A stretch of 64,000 bases of DNA from positions 2,976,001-3,040,000 of the forward strand of contig NC_003197.2 in NCBI RefSeq assembly GCF_000006945.2, read 5' to 3'. Below, in pieces: positions 17,898-26,483 of the stretch. The number at the start of each line of letters is the position of its first letter. Position 1 is the first letter of the stretch. Both the position numbers and the translations under genes were made by a program. The notes below the pieces were generated by a model. That model saw nothing but the letters and a program-made list of their open reading frames with translations, searched no databases and was not told the DNA's origin. Origin of the DNA: Salmonella enterica subsp. enterica serovar Typhimurium str. LT2 (GTDB lineage Bacteria; Pseudomonadota; Gammaproteobacteria; Enterobacterales; Enterobacteriaceae).

Positions 17898-19607
17898 TTA
17901 TTTCAGCGGCGAGTTTTTACGCTCAATGCTGTAGCGCTCAAGTTCTTTGTACGGCACGACTTTGCTCTTCTTCTTACGCACATCGACCACGGTCATCCGG
18001 TCGGTACAGGAGTAGCACGGGTCGAGGCTGCCGATAATCAGCGGCGCGTCGGAGACGGTGTTGCCGCGCAGCATATAGCGCAGCGTCGGCCAGTTGGCGT
18101 AGGTCGCCGCACGGCAGCGCCAGCGGTACAGCTTCTGGTTGTCGCCGGTCATGCTCCAGTGGATATCGTCACCACGCGGCGCTTCAGCGAAGCCGAGCGC
18201 AAAACGGTGCGGAATATAGGTAAAGCCTTCCACCATCAGCGGGCCGCCCGGCAGATTATCCAGACCGAAATCGATCATATTCAGCGAGGTGTAAACTTCG
18301 TTGATACGGACTTTCAGACGAGAAATCACATCGCAGCCCTGCTCGCTGTGCACTTCCATCGGCAGCAGGCCATAGCCCACAAACGGGTGGTCGGCGCGGG
18401 TGTCGCGGGCGTGACCGCTGGCGCGCACCATCGGGCCGACATTACTGAAGTCACGGGCAATTTCCGGGTCCAGACGGCCGATACCCACGGTACGCTGTTC
18501 CATATTCGGCGTGCTCAGCAGCATGTCCACCAGCTCCTGCACGTCACGACGCATCTGCTGCGCCAGTTGACGGGTCTGGATCATGTCCTCTTTGAGCAGA
18601 TCGCGGCGAATCCCGCCGATCAGGTTCAGTCCGTAAGTTTTGCGCGCGCCGGTAAGGATCTCTGCCATTTTCATGGAGGTTTCACGCACGCGGAAGAACT
18701 GCATAAAGCCGGAGTCAAAACCGGTAAAGTGGCAGGCGAGGCCTAGGTTCAGCAGGTGCGAGTGCAGACGCTCCACTTCCAGCAGAATGGCGCGGATCAT
18801 CTGCGCACGCTCCGGCACCTGAATGCCCATCGCGTTTTCCACGGAAGTGGTGTAGGCAGTGCTGTGCGCGAAGCCGCAGATACCACACACGCGATCCGAC
18901 AGGAAGGTGACTTCGTTATAACCCATGCGGGTTTCCGCCAGTTTTTCCATACCACGGTGGACGTAGAACAGGCGGTAGTCGGCGTCGATAATGTTTTCGC
19001 CATCGACGAACAGACGGAAGTGGCCCGGTTCATCGGAGGTGACATGCAGCGGGCCAATCGGCACCACGTTATTTTTCTTGTCACCCAGCTCGTTAATGAA
19101 CTCGTAGGTTTCCGCATCGGTGGTCGGCGCCGGGCGCTGACGATAATCCATACTGTCTTTACGCAGCGGATAGAGTTCATCCGGCCAGTCGTCCGGCAGC
19201 ACCAGACGGCGCTCGTCCGGCAGACCGACCGGGATTAAACCGTACATGTCGCGTACTTCGCGCTCACCCCACACGGCAGCCGGCACGCGCGGCGTAACGG
19301 ATGGGAATTCCAGCTTATTGGCATCCACTTCAACGCGAACGGTAATCCAGCACTTCGTGCCCTGCTCCATCGACAGCACGTAATAAACGGCATAGTGGCC
19401 GCACAACTGGCGTTCGTCATTACCGAACAGCACCGACAGCCACCCACCCTGCTGGTAGTAAAGAAACTCCACCACTTCCGGCAGATAGTTTACTTTCACC
19501 GTAATAGTCAGCTGATCTTTGGTCTGCCAGGCTTCGTCCAGCACGACGCCCGGAAACGCCTGGTGCAGCGCCGCAAGGTATTGTTGACCTAATTTTTCTT
19601 CAGACAT
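17898..19607 (-). CDS. hycE: Hydrogenase 3 large (catalytic NiFe) subunit HycE
   Basis: A 569-residue subunit fusing a NuoC-like N-terminal domain (about 1-170) to a NuoD-like catalytic domain. The NiFe centre is bound by the Cys pairs in DRVCGICGFAHS and DPCYSCTDRM. HycI is expected to cut just after DPCYSCTDR, releasing the tail that ends the protein. A TTG two codons upstream (19613) is possible, but the ATG at 19607 gives the known length. Confidence 0.97.
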   Translation of the reverse strand: MSEEKLGQQYLAALHQAFPGVVLDEAWQTKDQLTITVKVNYLPEVVEFLYYQQGGWLSVLFGNDERQLCGHYAVYYVLSMEQGTKCWITVRVEVDANKLEFPSVTPRVPAAVWGEREVRDMYGLIPVGLPDERRLVLPDDWPDELYPLRKDSMDYRQRPAPTTDAETYEFINELGDKKNNVVPIGPLHVTSDEPGHFRLFVDGENIIDADYRLFYVHRGMEKLAETRMGYNEVTFLSDRVCGICGFAHSTAYTTSVENAMGIQVPERAQMIRAILLEVERLHSHLLNLGLACHFTGFDSGFMQFFRVRETSMKMAEILTGARKTYGLNLIGGIRRDLLKEDMIQTRQLAQQMRRDVQELVDMLLSTPNMEQRTVGIGRLDPEIARDFSNVGPMVRASGHARDTRADHPFVGYGLLPMEVHSEQGCDVISRLKVRINEVYTSLNMIDFGLDNLPGGPLMVEGFTYIPHRFALGFAEAPRGDDIHWSMTGDNQKLYRWRCRAATYANWPTLRYMLRGNTVSDAPLIIGSLDPCYSCTDRMTVVDVRKKKSKVVPYKELERYSIERKNSPLK

Positions 19608-19624
19608 GCTCAAACTCTCTTAAA

Positions 19625-20548
19625 TCACGCCGCCAGCAAGGAGACGAAGGCTAAAAACGCAAACCCAAAACCGGCCCAGGTCACGCGTGAAGTGGCGCAA
19701 AAACGCAGTCGCGCCATGCTGTTTTCAAACAGGGCGATCACCAGTACGCCAACAATCAGCTTGACGACGGCAATCACCAGCGCCAGCAGCAGTCCGCCTG
19801 CGCTGAAGGTTTCCATCTGTCCCCACGGCAGAAACACGCCGACGAACATTTGCAACACCACCAGTTGTTTAAGGCTGATGCCCCATTTCAACACCGCAAA
19901 GCCGCTACCGCTGTATTCGGTCAACGGCCCTTCCTGCAACTCCTGCTCCGCTTCCGCCAGGTCGAACGGCAGCTTGCCCATTTCGATAAAGGTGGCGAAG
20001 GCGCAGGCGCACAGCGCCAGAATCAGCGGAATACTGCGCGCGACAGGCCAGTGATAAATGGTATCGGCGATATTGCTGATATGAGTTGAACCCGCCACCT
20101 GCGCGGCGACCCACAGACCCAGCAGCAGAATCGGCTCCACCAGCACGCCGAGCATCGCTTCACGGCTGGCGCCGATCGCGGTGAACGGGCTGCCGGTATC
20201 CAGGCCTGCAATAGAGAAGAAGAAGCGCGCGATGGCGAACAGGTAAATCAGGGTGATTAAATCACCCAGTTGCGGCAACGGAGATCCAACGGTGACGACC
20301 GGCAGCGCGGTGGCGATAGTCAGCATCACGCCGACCATCACAAACGGCGTCAGGCGAAAAACCCAGCCAGAATCAGCGGGCGCAATACTCTGACGACCGA
20401 GCAGTTTGATAATGTCGCGGTACTCCTGCAACACGCCCGGCCCTCGGCGATTGTGTAGACGGGCGCGCACCACGCGAGTAATACCGGACAGCAATGGCGC
20501 AACGGCAAATAGCACCAGCGCCTGAATTAACGGATAAAACACACTCAT
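19625..20548 (-). CDS. hycD: Formate hydrogenlyase membrane subunit HycD
   Basis: A 307-residue NuoH-like inner-membrane protein that anchors the hydrogenase arm. At least eight hydrophobic segments are visible. The conserved loops VVRARLHNRRGPGVLQEYRD and LPFDLAEAEQELQEG are family signatures. It lies 2 bp after hycC. Confidence 0.96.
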   Translation of the reverse strand: MSVFYPLIQALVLFAVAPLLSGITRVVRARLHNRRGPGVLQEYRDIIKLLGRQSIAPADSGWVFRLTPFVMVGVMLTIATALPVVTVGSPLPQLGDLITLIYLFAIARFFFSIAGLDTGSPFTAIGASREAMLGVLVEPILLLGLWVAAQVAGSTHISNIADTIYHWPVARSIPLILALCACAFATFIEMGKLPFDLAEAEQELQEGPLTEYSGSGFAVLKWGISLKQLVVLQMFVGVFLPWGQMETFSAGGLLLALVIAVVKLIVGVLVIALFENSMARLRFCATSRVTWAGFGFAFLAFVSLLAA

Positions 20549-20550
20549 TT

Positions 20551-22377
20551 TCAGGCTCCTCGTGAAACCACAATCACCACCAGCACCGCCAGCTCAATCA
20601 GCGCCAGACGACGGAACAGCACCGCGGCCGCCGCGTTCTGCCAGCCCGGAATCAACGATACCGGGTTGAGCCACTTACGCAGTTTGAGTACCGGGGCAAA
20701 GGCCTCTTTCACCGGCATGGCAAAACCGTGCGCGGTAATCACCATCGACTGCTCATGGTCGTAGCCGCACACCCAGGCCGCGCCGCGAGAACGCGACGGC
20801 AGACGGTTGCCTTTGAACATCGCCATAATGATGAACGGCAGTAGCGGACAGGCGACCAACAGCAGCGTGATCATCGGCTGCGATACGGTGGTGTGCGCGG
20901 TTTCCAGCGGCAACGGTACCGCAGTGGAAATCATCGGCAACAGCCACGGCGCGGCAACCCCGCCCAGTACACAGCAAATCGCCAATGCCACCACGCTGAC
21001 GCCCATCAGGATCGGCGCGCAGCTGGCATTTTCAGCTTCCTTCGTGCGCGGCGCGCCAAGGAACGTCACGCCATACACTTTCGCCATACACATCACCGCC
21101 AGCGCGCCGGTAATCGCCAGGCCAACCGCCAGCAGCGGTCCTAACAGACGACCAACAAACGCACCGCTGTTGCCCAGTTTGAAGAAGGACTGATAAATCA
21201 CCCACTCGCCGGCAAAGCCGTTCAGCGGCGGCAGCGCCGCCATCGCCATCAGACCGACCAGCATGGCGATAGAAATAACCGGCATCCGTTTACCAATACC
21301 GCCCAGTTTTTCGATATCGCGATGACCGGTACGGAACCAGATGCTGCCCGCGCCCAGAAACAGCACGCTTTTGAACAGGCTATGGTTCAGCAGGTGATAG
21401 AGCCCGCCGGTCAGACCCAGCGCGATCAGTACCGGCTGATTGAGAGCAATCCCGGTAACGCCTGCGCCCAGACCGAGCAAAATGATGCCGATATTTTCCA
21501 GCGTGTGATAGGCCAACAGGCGCTGAATGTTATGCTCCATCAGCGCGTACAGACCGCCGACAAAGGCGGTGATCATCCCTAGCACCAACAGCGCCACGCC
21601 CCACCACAGCGGCGCATTGCCGCCAAGCAGAGATAGCGTGAGGATACCCAGCAACCCGATTTTCATCACCACGGTCGAGAACAGCGCGGCGGCGGGAGCG
21701 CTGGCGTTGGCGTGCGCCTGCGGCACCCAACCGTGTAGCGGGATAATCCCGGCCAGCAGACCAAAACCGATAACGCCGAGCAGCCAGATATCGGAGCCCA
21801 GCGGCAGTTGCTGAGCGCGTTGATCCAGCAGCCCCAGATCCAGCGTGCCGTAGCGCTGCCACACCAGCCAACAGGCGATTGCCAGCAGCAGCGTACCGAG
21901 ACGGCCCAGCGCAAACCACAGTTTGCCCTCTTTGCTACCGCCGGTGAGGAACACGGCGCAGAGCGCCATGATTTCCGCCATCACCACCATCGTCCCCAGA
22001 TTACTGGCGACCACGGCGCAGACGGCTGCCGCCATCAGCAGGTTGATTAACAGCCCGTTGGCTTTTACCTGTGGATGGCGATGCCAGTCGATATTGAACA
22101 GGCTGACGAACAGACCGCACAGCCCCAGCGTAATCAGCCAGATAGCATTCAGCGGCGTAATTTGCAGCATGTGGCCGGTAAACGGCATCACGCCGCTAAC
22201 CGTAACGGCGCTGGTCAGCGCGGTGAACCCCGCGCCTGCCGTACACAGGCTGCCGACCGCGCCGCCGATACCGGCAATCCAGCCGCTCAGCGCTTTATGA
22301 AACGAAAACAGAAACGCCAGAACGGCGGCGGCGGCAAACCACGCGACGCCGCTAGTAATCAGTGAAAGTGAACTCAT
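20551..22377 (-). CDS. hycC: Formate hydrogenlyase membrane subunit HycC
   Basis: A 608-residue NuoL/MrpA-like antiporter-type membrane protein with about 14-16 transmembrane helices. The Lys/His-bearing helices around HGWVPQAHANASAPAAALFSTVVMKIG and LAYHTLENIGII are the proton-pathway signatures. It starts one base after the last base of hycB, in TAATG style. Confidence 0.96.
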   Translation of the reverse strand: MSSLSLITSGVAWFAAAAVLAFLFSFHKALSGWIAGIGGAVGSLCTAGAGFTALTSAVTVSGVMPFTGHMLQITPLNAIWLITLGLCGLFVSLFNIDWHRHPQVKANGLLINLLMAAAVCAVVASNLGTMVVMAEIMALCAVFLTGGSKEGKLWFALGRLGTLLLAIACWLVWQRYGTLDLGLLDQRAQQLPLGSDIWLLGVIGFGLLAGIIPLHGWVPQAHANASAPAAALFSTVVMKIGLLGILTLSLLGGNAPLWWGVALLVLGMITAFVGGLYALMEHNIQRLLAYHTLENIGIILLGLGAGVTGIALNQPVLIALGLTGGLYHLLNHSLFKSVLFLGAGSIWFRTGHRDIEKLGGIGKRMPVISIAMLVGLMAMAALPPLNGFAGEWVIYQSFFKLGNSGAFVGRLLGPLLAVGLAITGALAVMCMAKVYGVTFLGAPRTKEAENASCAPILMGVSVVALAICCVLGGVAAPWLLPMISTAVPLPLETAHTTVSQPMITLLLVACPLLPFIIMAMFKGNRLPSRSRGAAWVCGYDHEQSMVITAHGFAMPVKEAFAPVLKLRKWLNPVSLIPGWQNAAAAVLFRRLALIELAVLVVIVVSRGA

Positions 22378-22985
22378 TATGCATCCCCACTCTGAGCCTG
22401 CTGAAACAAGGTGAGATCGCCAAAATCGGTATTAAACGTCAGCTCACGTTTACGTTTGCTGGCGCGGGCGATATCCGTGTTCTCCACCAGGTGTAGCGCT
22501 TTAGTCGGGCACATCCGCACACAGGCCGGGCCTTGCTCGTCAAAGCTGCACAGGTCGCATTTCACCGCGATAGCGCGTACGCCCGGCACCCAGTCGAGCA
22601 ACGTACTGACGCGCGCAGGCGCTGGCGGCGCGGGCGGCGCTTTCGGCGTATTGGCGTTCGCCGGAATATGCAGCGGACGGCTGCCGGAAAACTCAATAGC
22701 GCCAAACGGACAGGCAATACCACACAGTTTGCAGCTCACGCACAGGCTTTCATTAAGCTGGACAGCGCCGTCAACGCGATTAATCGCGTTAACCGGGCAT
22801 ACCGTGGCGCATGGCGCATCTTCACAGTGGTGACAAAGCTGCGGCGCAGATTCTTTTTCATTCAGCATCACTTTCAGGCGCGGCATTGACTGCAGGCCAT
22901 GCTGGCGATGCGTCTCTGAACAGGCGGCCTCACAGGTGTGGCAGCCGATACAGAGAGTGGAGTCAGCAATTACAAAACGATTCAC
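22377..22985 (-). CDS. hycB: Formate hydrogenlyase ferredoxin-like subunit HycB
   Basis: A 202-residue iron-sulfur protein linking formate dehydrogenase H (FdhF, encoded elsewhere) to the hydrogenase arm. Four [4Fe-4S] motifs are visible: CIGCHTCEAAC, CHHCEDAPCATVCP, CVSCKLCGIACP and CDLCSFDEQGPACVRMCP. It is homologous to HydN in this window. A Pro/Ala-rich insert (ANTPKAPPAPPAPA) distinguishes it. Confidence 0.96.
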   Translation of the reverse strand: MNRFVIADSTLCIGCHTCEAACSETHRQHGLQSMPRLKVMLNEKESAPQLCHHCEDAPCATVCPVNAINRVDGAVQLNESLCVSCKLCGIACPFGAIEFSGSRPLHIPANANTPKAPPAPPAPARVSTLLDWVPGVRAIAVKCDLCSFDEQGPACVRMCPTKALHLVENTDIARASKRKRELTFNTDFGDLTLFQQAQSGDA

Positions 22986-23004
22986 CAGGCATTCCTCAGG
23001 TGAT

Positions 23005-23049
23005 TGTCATTTTTGACGAAAACATGCCGTTGAAATGTCATTTTCGACA
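23005..23049. promoter_or_regulatory. Probable FhlA sites between hycA and hycB
   Basis: TGTCATTTTTGACGA (23005-23019) and TGTCATTTTCGACA (23036-23049) repeat the TGTCATTT core seen upstream of hypA and hydN. FhlA is known in E. coli to bind the hycA-hycB gap as well as the upstream enhancer. Confidence 0.6.
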
Positions 23050-23130
23050 CTTATCGACACGCCCATCCCCAAAACATTCATGACATGGCGCAACGCCACA
23101 TCGCGAATCAAAGCGGGCAACGCCTCAGGC

Positions 23131-23592
23131 TTATACCGCCGGGCTGTGTCCCTTTACCAATTGACGCAAATTAACCGGCGAGTTGGTTTCTACAGCGGTA
23201 TAGAGGCTGTCGTAAACGCTGGCGATTTTTTCCAGATAGTGCTCCAGCACCTGCTCGCGATCGCGGTTGTTAACCCGTTCATCAACCTTGCCGTCGATAT
23301 CGAGCTGCGCCTGTGCAATCAATTGTTTATCTTCGCCATCTTTGGTTTCAACGTAGTACTCAATGGTGTGGCTGTTAAAACCATCCGCCAACGCGACGTA
23401 AATACGAAAGTGCTCAAACAGGACAAAGCAAAGATCCCTTTCCGGCGCGCAGCTCATTGCGTGATGCAGGCGCGCTTTCGAGAGGGTGATCCCCTGAACC
23501 AGCGAGTTGCAGTAAATATGCCACTGGTCCTGTAGGCGACGATGCCGTTGCGCGATGTAATCGGCCTTTTCGCTTATTTCCCAAATAGTCAT
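23131..23592 (-). CDS. hycA: Formate hydrogenlyase regulator HycA
   Basis: A 153-residue soluble protein that antagonises FhlA and so lowers hyc and hyp expression. It has no recognisable cofactor motif. It is the first gene of the hyc operon, 37 bp downstream of the sigma-54 element, so it gives negative feedback on its own promoter. Confidence 0.95.
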   Translation of the reverse strand: MTIWEISEKADYIAQRHRRLQDQWHIYCNSLVQGITLSKARLHHAMSCAPERDLCFVLFEHFRIYVALADGFNSHTIEYYVETKDGEDKQLIAQAQLDIDGKVDERVNNRDREQVLEHYLEKIASVYDSLYTAVETNSPVNLRQLVKGHSPAV

Positions 23593-23628
23593 GTCAGGTT
23601 ACCCGTTTAACAGAGATGCCTGCGTTAA

Positions 23629-23644
23629 GCATTTTCCATGCCAA
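23629..23644 (-). promoter_or_regulatory. Sigma-54 promoter of the hyc operon
   Basis: On the minus strand TTGGCATGGAAAATGC has GG and GC separated by 10 bp. It lies 37 bp upstream of the hycA ATG. It is divergent from the hypA promoter across about 110 bp holding the shared enhancer. Confidence 0.85.
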
Positions 23645-23709
23645 TTTTTAACTTATTGTTTTTAATGGCAGACGCGCACAGTTACTGCCGTTTCGACGCG
23701 GTGACGACA

Positions 23710-23731
23710 TGTCATTTCGTCATCGTCGACA
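23710..23731. promoter_or_regulatory. FhlA upstream activating site shared by hycA and hypA
   Basis: TGTCATTTCGTCATCGTCG is flanked by TGTC and GACA ends, midway between the two divergent sigma-54 promoters. The TGTCATTTCGTC core matches the described FhlA target. Exact limits are inferred by eye. Confidence 0.65.
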
Positions 23732-23755
23732 TTAACCTGCCAGGGGATAAAAATA

Positions 23756-23771
23756 TTGGCATAAATATTGC
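23756..23771 (+). promoter_or_regulatory. Sigma-54 promoter of the hyp operon
   Basis: TTGGCATAAATATTGC, with GG and GC separated by 10 bp, is a -24/-12 element. It lies 31 bp upstream of the hypA ATG, and GGGAGG follows as the ribosome site. Confidence 0.87.
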
Positions 23772-23801
23772 TTTACAGGGGCAACCACTACGGGAGGCGA
23801 T

Positions 23802-24158
23802 ATGCACGAAATCACCCTCTGCCAACGGGCACTGGAATTGATTGAACAACAGGCTTCAGCATACGGTGCAAAACGTGTGACAGCCGTCTGGATCAAAATT
23901 GGCGCATTTTCTTGCGTGGAAACCAGCGCTCTTTCCTTTTGTTTTGATCTGGTATGCCGCGGCACGATAGCAGAAGGTTGTAAACTGCACCTCGAAGAAC
24001 AGGAAGCCGAATGCTGGTGTGAGCATTGTCAACAATATGTCACGTTGTTAACCCACCGTGTACGTCGTTGTCCGCAATGTCATAGCGATACGCTGCGAAT
24101 TGTGGCCGATGACGGCTTACAAATTCGGCGCATAGAGATTGATGAAACTGAAGATTAA
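23802..24158 (+). CDS. hypA: Hydrogenase nickel-incorporation protein HypA
   Basis: A 118-residue nickel metallochaperone for hydrogenase 3. The N-terminal MHEI supplies the nickel-binding His2. The zinc site is formed by CWCEHC and CPQCHS. It acts with HypB to insert nickel into pre-HycE. GGGAGG lies 5 bases before the ATG. Confidence 0.96.
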   Translation: MHEITLCQRALELIEQQASAYGAKRVTAVWIKIGAFSCVETSALSFCFDLVCRGTIAEGCKLHLEEQEAECWCEHCQQYVTLLTHRVRRCPQCHSDTLRIVADDGLQIRRIEIDETED

Positions 24159-24190
24159 TGCCGGATAGACGCTCGCGTCGCCATCCGGCA
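24159..24190. repeat. REP element between hypA and hypB
   Basis: TGCCGGATAGACG and CGTCGCCATCCGGCA form a compact inverted REP directly after the hypA stop codon. Confidence 0.75.
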
Positions 24191-24226
24191 GAAAGCCTGT
24201 AACAAGAAAAAGATCAGGAGTAAGCG

Positions 24227-25099
24227 ATGTGTACGACTTGCGGTTGCGCTGAAGGCAACCTTTATATAGAAGGCGATGAACATAATCCGCACTCAGCGTT
24301 TCGTAGCGCGCCCTTTGCCCCAGCGGCTCGCCCGGCGCTGAATATTACCGGCATTAAAACGCCTGACTTTGCCCCAAGTCAGACCGCAGAAGGCGATCTG
24401 CATTACGGCCACGGCGAAGCCGGAACCCACGCGCCTGGTATGAGTCAGCGGCGGATGCTTGAGGTTGAAATCGACGTGCTGGACAAAAATAATCGTCTGG
24501 CTGAGCGCAACCGCGCCCGTTTCGCCGCCCGCCAGCAACTGGTGCTCAACCTGGTGTCCAGCCCCGGGTCCGGTAAAACCACCTTGCTGACTGAAACGCT
24601 GATGAAATTGAAAGACCGTGTACCGTGCGCGGTGATTGAAGGCGACCAGCAGACAGTGAACGACGCCGCCCGCATCCGCGCTACCGGCACGCCCGCCATT
24701 CAGGTCAACACCGGTAAAGGCTGCCATCTTGACGCGCAAATGATCGCCGACGCCGCGCCGCGCCTGCCGCTGGATGACCATGGTATTCTGTTTATCGAAA
24801 ACGTCGGTAATCTTGTCTGCCCGGCCAGCTTCGATCTGGGCGAAAAGCATAAAGTCGCAGTGCTTTCCGTGACCGAAGGTGAAGATAAGCCGCTGAAATA
24901 TCCCCATATGTTTGCCGCTGCGTCGCTCATGCTGCTCAATAAAGTCGATCTGCTGCCCTACCTCAATTTTGACGTTGAGAAGTGCATCGCCAGCGCGCGT
25001 GAAGTGAACCCGGAGATTGAAATTATCCTGATTTCCGCCACCAGCGGCGAAGGCATGGATCAGTGGCTGGCCTGGCTGGAGGCGCAGCGATGTGCATAG
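24227..25099 (+). CDS. hypB: Hydrogenase nickel-incorporation GTPase HypB
   Basis: A 290-residue SIMIBI-class GTPase. The N-terminal MCTTCGCAEGN gives the high-affinity CxxCGC nickel site. The P-loop SSPGSGKTTLL starts near residue 112, and ENVGNLVCPASFDLGE carries the metal-binding G-domain Cys. GAGT precedes the ATG. It overlaps hypC by 10 bp. Confidence 0.97.
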   Translation: MCTTCGCAEGNLYIEGDEHNPHSAFRSAPFAPAARPALNITGIKTPDFAPSQTAEGDLHYGHGEAGTHAPGMSQRRMLEVEIDVLDKNNRLAERNRARFAARQQLVLNLVSSPGSGKTTLLTETLMKLKDRVPCAVIEGDQQTVNDAARIRATGTPAIQVNTGKGCHLDAQMIADAAPRLPLDDHGILFIENVGNLVCPASFDLGEKHKVAVLSVTEGEDKPLKYPHMFAAASLMLLNKVDLLPYLNFDVEKCIASAREVNPEIEIILISATSGEGMDQWLAWLEAQRCA

Positions 25100-25362
25100 G
25101 CGTTCCGGGTCAAATCCGCGCCATTGACGGCAATCAGGCAAAAGTTGACGTCTGCGGCATTCAGCGCGACGTCGATCTCACATTAGTCGGCAGTTGTGAT
25201 GAAAACGGTCAGCCGCGTCTGGGTCAGTGGGTGCTGGTCCATGTCGGATTCGCCATGAGCGTCATTAACGAAGCGGAAGCGCGCGACACGCTCGACGCGC
25301 TACAAAATATGTTTGATGTTGAGCCGGACGTCGGCGCACTGCTGTATGGTGAGGAGAGATAA
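25090..25362 (+). CDS. hypC: Hydrogenase maturation chaperone HypC
   Basis: A 90-residue HypC/HupF chaperone that binds HypD and the apo-large subunit HycE during Fe(CN)2CO delivery. The start at 25090 exposes the essential Cys2 in MCIGVPGQI. An upstream in-frame start at 25063 would bury that Cys and was rejected. It overlaps the end of hypB and touches hypD in TAATG. Confidence 0.96.
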   Translation: MCIGVPGQIRAIDGNQAKVDVCGIQRDVDLTLVGSCDENGQPRLGQWVLVHVGFAMSVINEAEARDTLDALQNMFDVEPDVGALLYGEER

Positions 25363-26483
25363 TGCGTTTTGTTGACGAGTACCGTGCGCCGGAACAGGTA
25401 ATGCAGCTCATTGAACACCTGCGTGAACGCGCCGCCCTTCTTCCTTACACTGCCGAACGACCGCTGCGCATTATGGAAGTCTGCGGGGGTCATACCCACG
25501 CGATTTTTAAATTTGGTCTCGATCAGTTACTGCCCGAAAACGTGGAGTTTATTCACGGCCCCGGTTGTCCGGTCTGCGTGCTGCCAATGGGACGCATCGA
25601 CAGTTGCGTGGAAATCGCCAGCCATCCGGAGGTGATTTTCTGCACCTTTGGCGATGCCATGCGCGTGCCGGGGAAACAGGGTTCTCTGTTGCAGGCTAAA
25701 GCGCGCGGCGCGGATGTGCGTATTGTTTATTCTCCGATGGACGCGCTGAAGCTGGCGCAGGATAACCCGACCCGCAAAGTGGTATTTTTCGGGCTGGGCT
25801 TTGAAACCACCATGCCGACCACCGCCATCACGCTGCAGCAGGCAAAACAGCGTGACGTGCGAAACTTCTACTTTTTTTGCCAGCACATTACGCTGATCCC
25901 GACGCTGCGTAGCCTACTGGAGCAGCCGGACAACGGCATTGACGCCTTTCTTGCGCCAGGCCACGTCAGCATGGTCATCGGCACCGAGGCGTACCAGTTT
26001 ATCGCCGCCGATTTTCATCGCCCGCTGGTGGTGGCTGGATTCGAACCGCTTGATCTACTGCAAGGCGTGGTCATGCTGGTTGAGCAGAAAATAGCGGCCC
26101 TAAGCCAGGTTGAAAATCAATACCGTCGCGTGGTGCCGGATGCCGGAAACATGCTGGCGCAGCAGGCCATTGCCGATGTGTTCTGCGTTAATGGCGATAG
26201 CGAGTGGCGCGGTCTGGGCGTGATTGAATCCTCCGGCGTCCACCTGACGCCGGAGTATCAGCGCTTTGACGCCGAAGCGCATTTCCGCCCAGCGCCGCAG
26301 CAGGTCTATGACGATCCGCGCGCCCGCTGCGGCGAAGTGCTGACCGGCAGATGCAAGCCGCATCAGTGCCCGCTATTTGGTAAAACATGTAATCCAGAGA
26401 CCGCGTTCGGCGCGCTGATGGTCTCTTCCGAAGGCGCATGCGCCGCCTGGTATCAGTATCGTCAGCAGGAGTGTGAAGTTTGA
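25362..26483 (+). CDS. hypD: Hydrogenase maturation iron-sulfur protein HypD
   Basis: A 373-residue [4Fe-4S] protein that is the scaffold for Fe(CN)2CO assembly with HypC. Conserved motifs are MEVCGGHTHAI, IHGPGCPVCVLP, FFGLGFETTMPTTA and the C-terminal cluster Cys residues in CGEVLTGRCKPHQCPLFGKTC. It begins on the last base of the hypC stop and ends overlapping hypE. Confidence 0.97.
   Translation: MRFVDEYRAPEQVMQLIEHLRERAALLPYTAERPLRIMEVCGGHTHAIFKFGLDQLLPENVEFIHGPGCPVCVLPMGRIDSCVEIASHPEVIFCTFGDAMRVPGKQGSLLQAKARGADVRIVYSPMDALKLAQDNPTRKVVFFGLGFETTMPTTAITLQQAKQRDVRNFYFFCQHITLIPTLRSLLEQPDNGIDAFLAPGHVSMVIGTEAYQFIAADFHRPLVVAGFEPLDLLQGVVMLVEQKIAALSQVENQYRRVVPDAGNMLAQQAIADVFCVNGDSEWRGLGVIESSGVHLTPEYQRFDAEAHFRPAPQQVYDDPRARCGEVLTGRCKPHQCPLFGKTCNPETAFGALMVSSEGACAAWYQYRQQECEV

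Noticed and set aside
17364..18746. 460-codon plus-strand open frame across hycF and hycE
   Set aside because: Antisense shadow of two certain, conserved minus-strand genes in GC-rich DNA. No ribosome site and low-complexity His/Arg-rich translation.
23035..23535. 166-codon plus-strand frame opposite hycA
   Set aside because: It overlaps the conserved hycA gene and has no ribosome site.
23638..23841. 67-codon frame across the hycA-hypA regulatory gap
   Set aside because: It runs through the sigma-54 promoter and FhlA site and into hypA in another frame.
24293..25141. 282-codon minus-strand frame opposite hypB
   Set aside because: Complete overlap with hypB, which has all GTPase motifs. The antisense product resembles no family.
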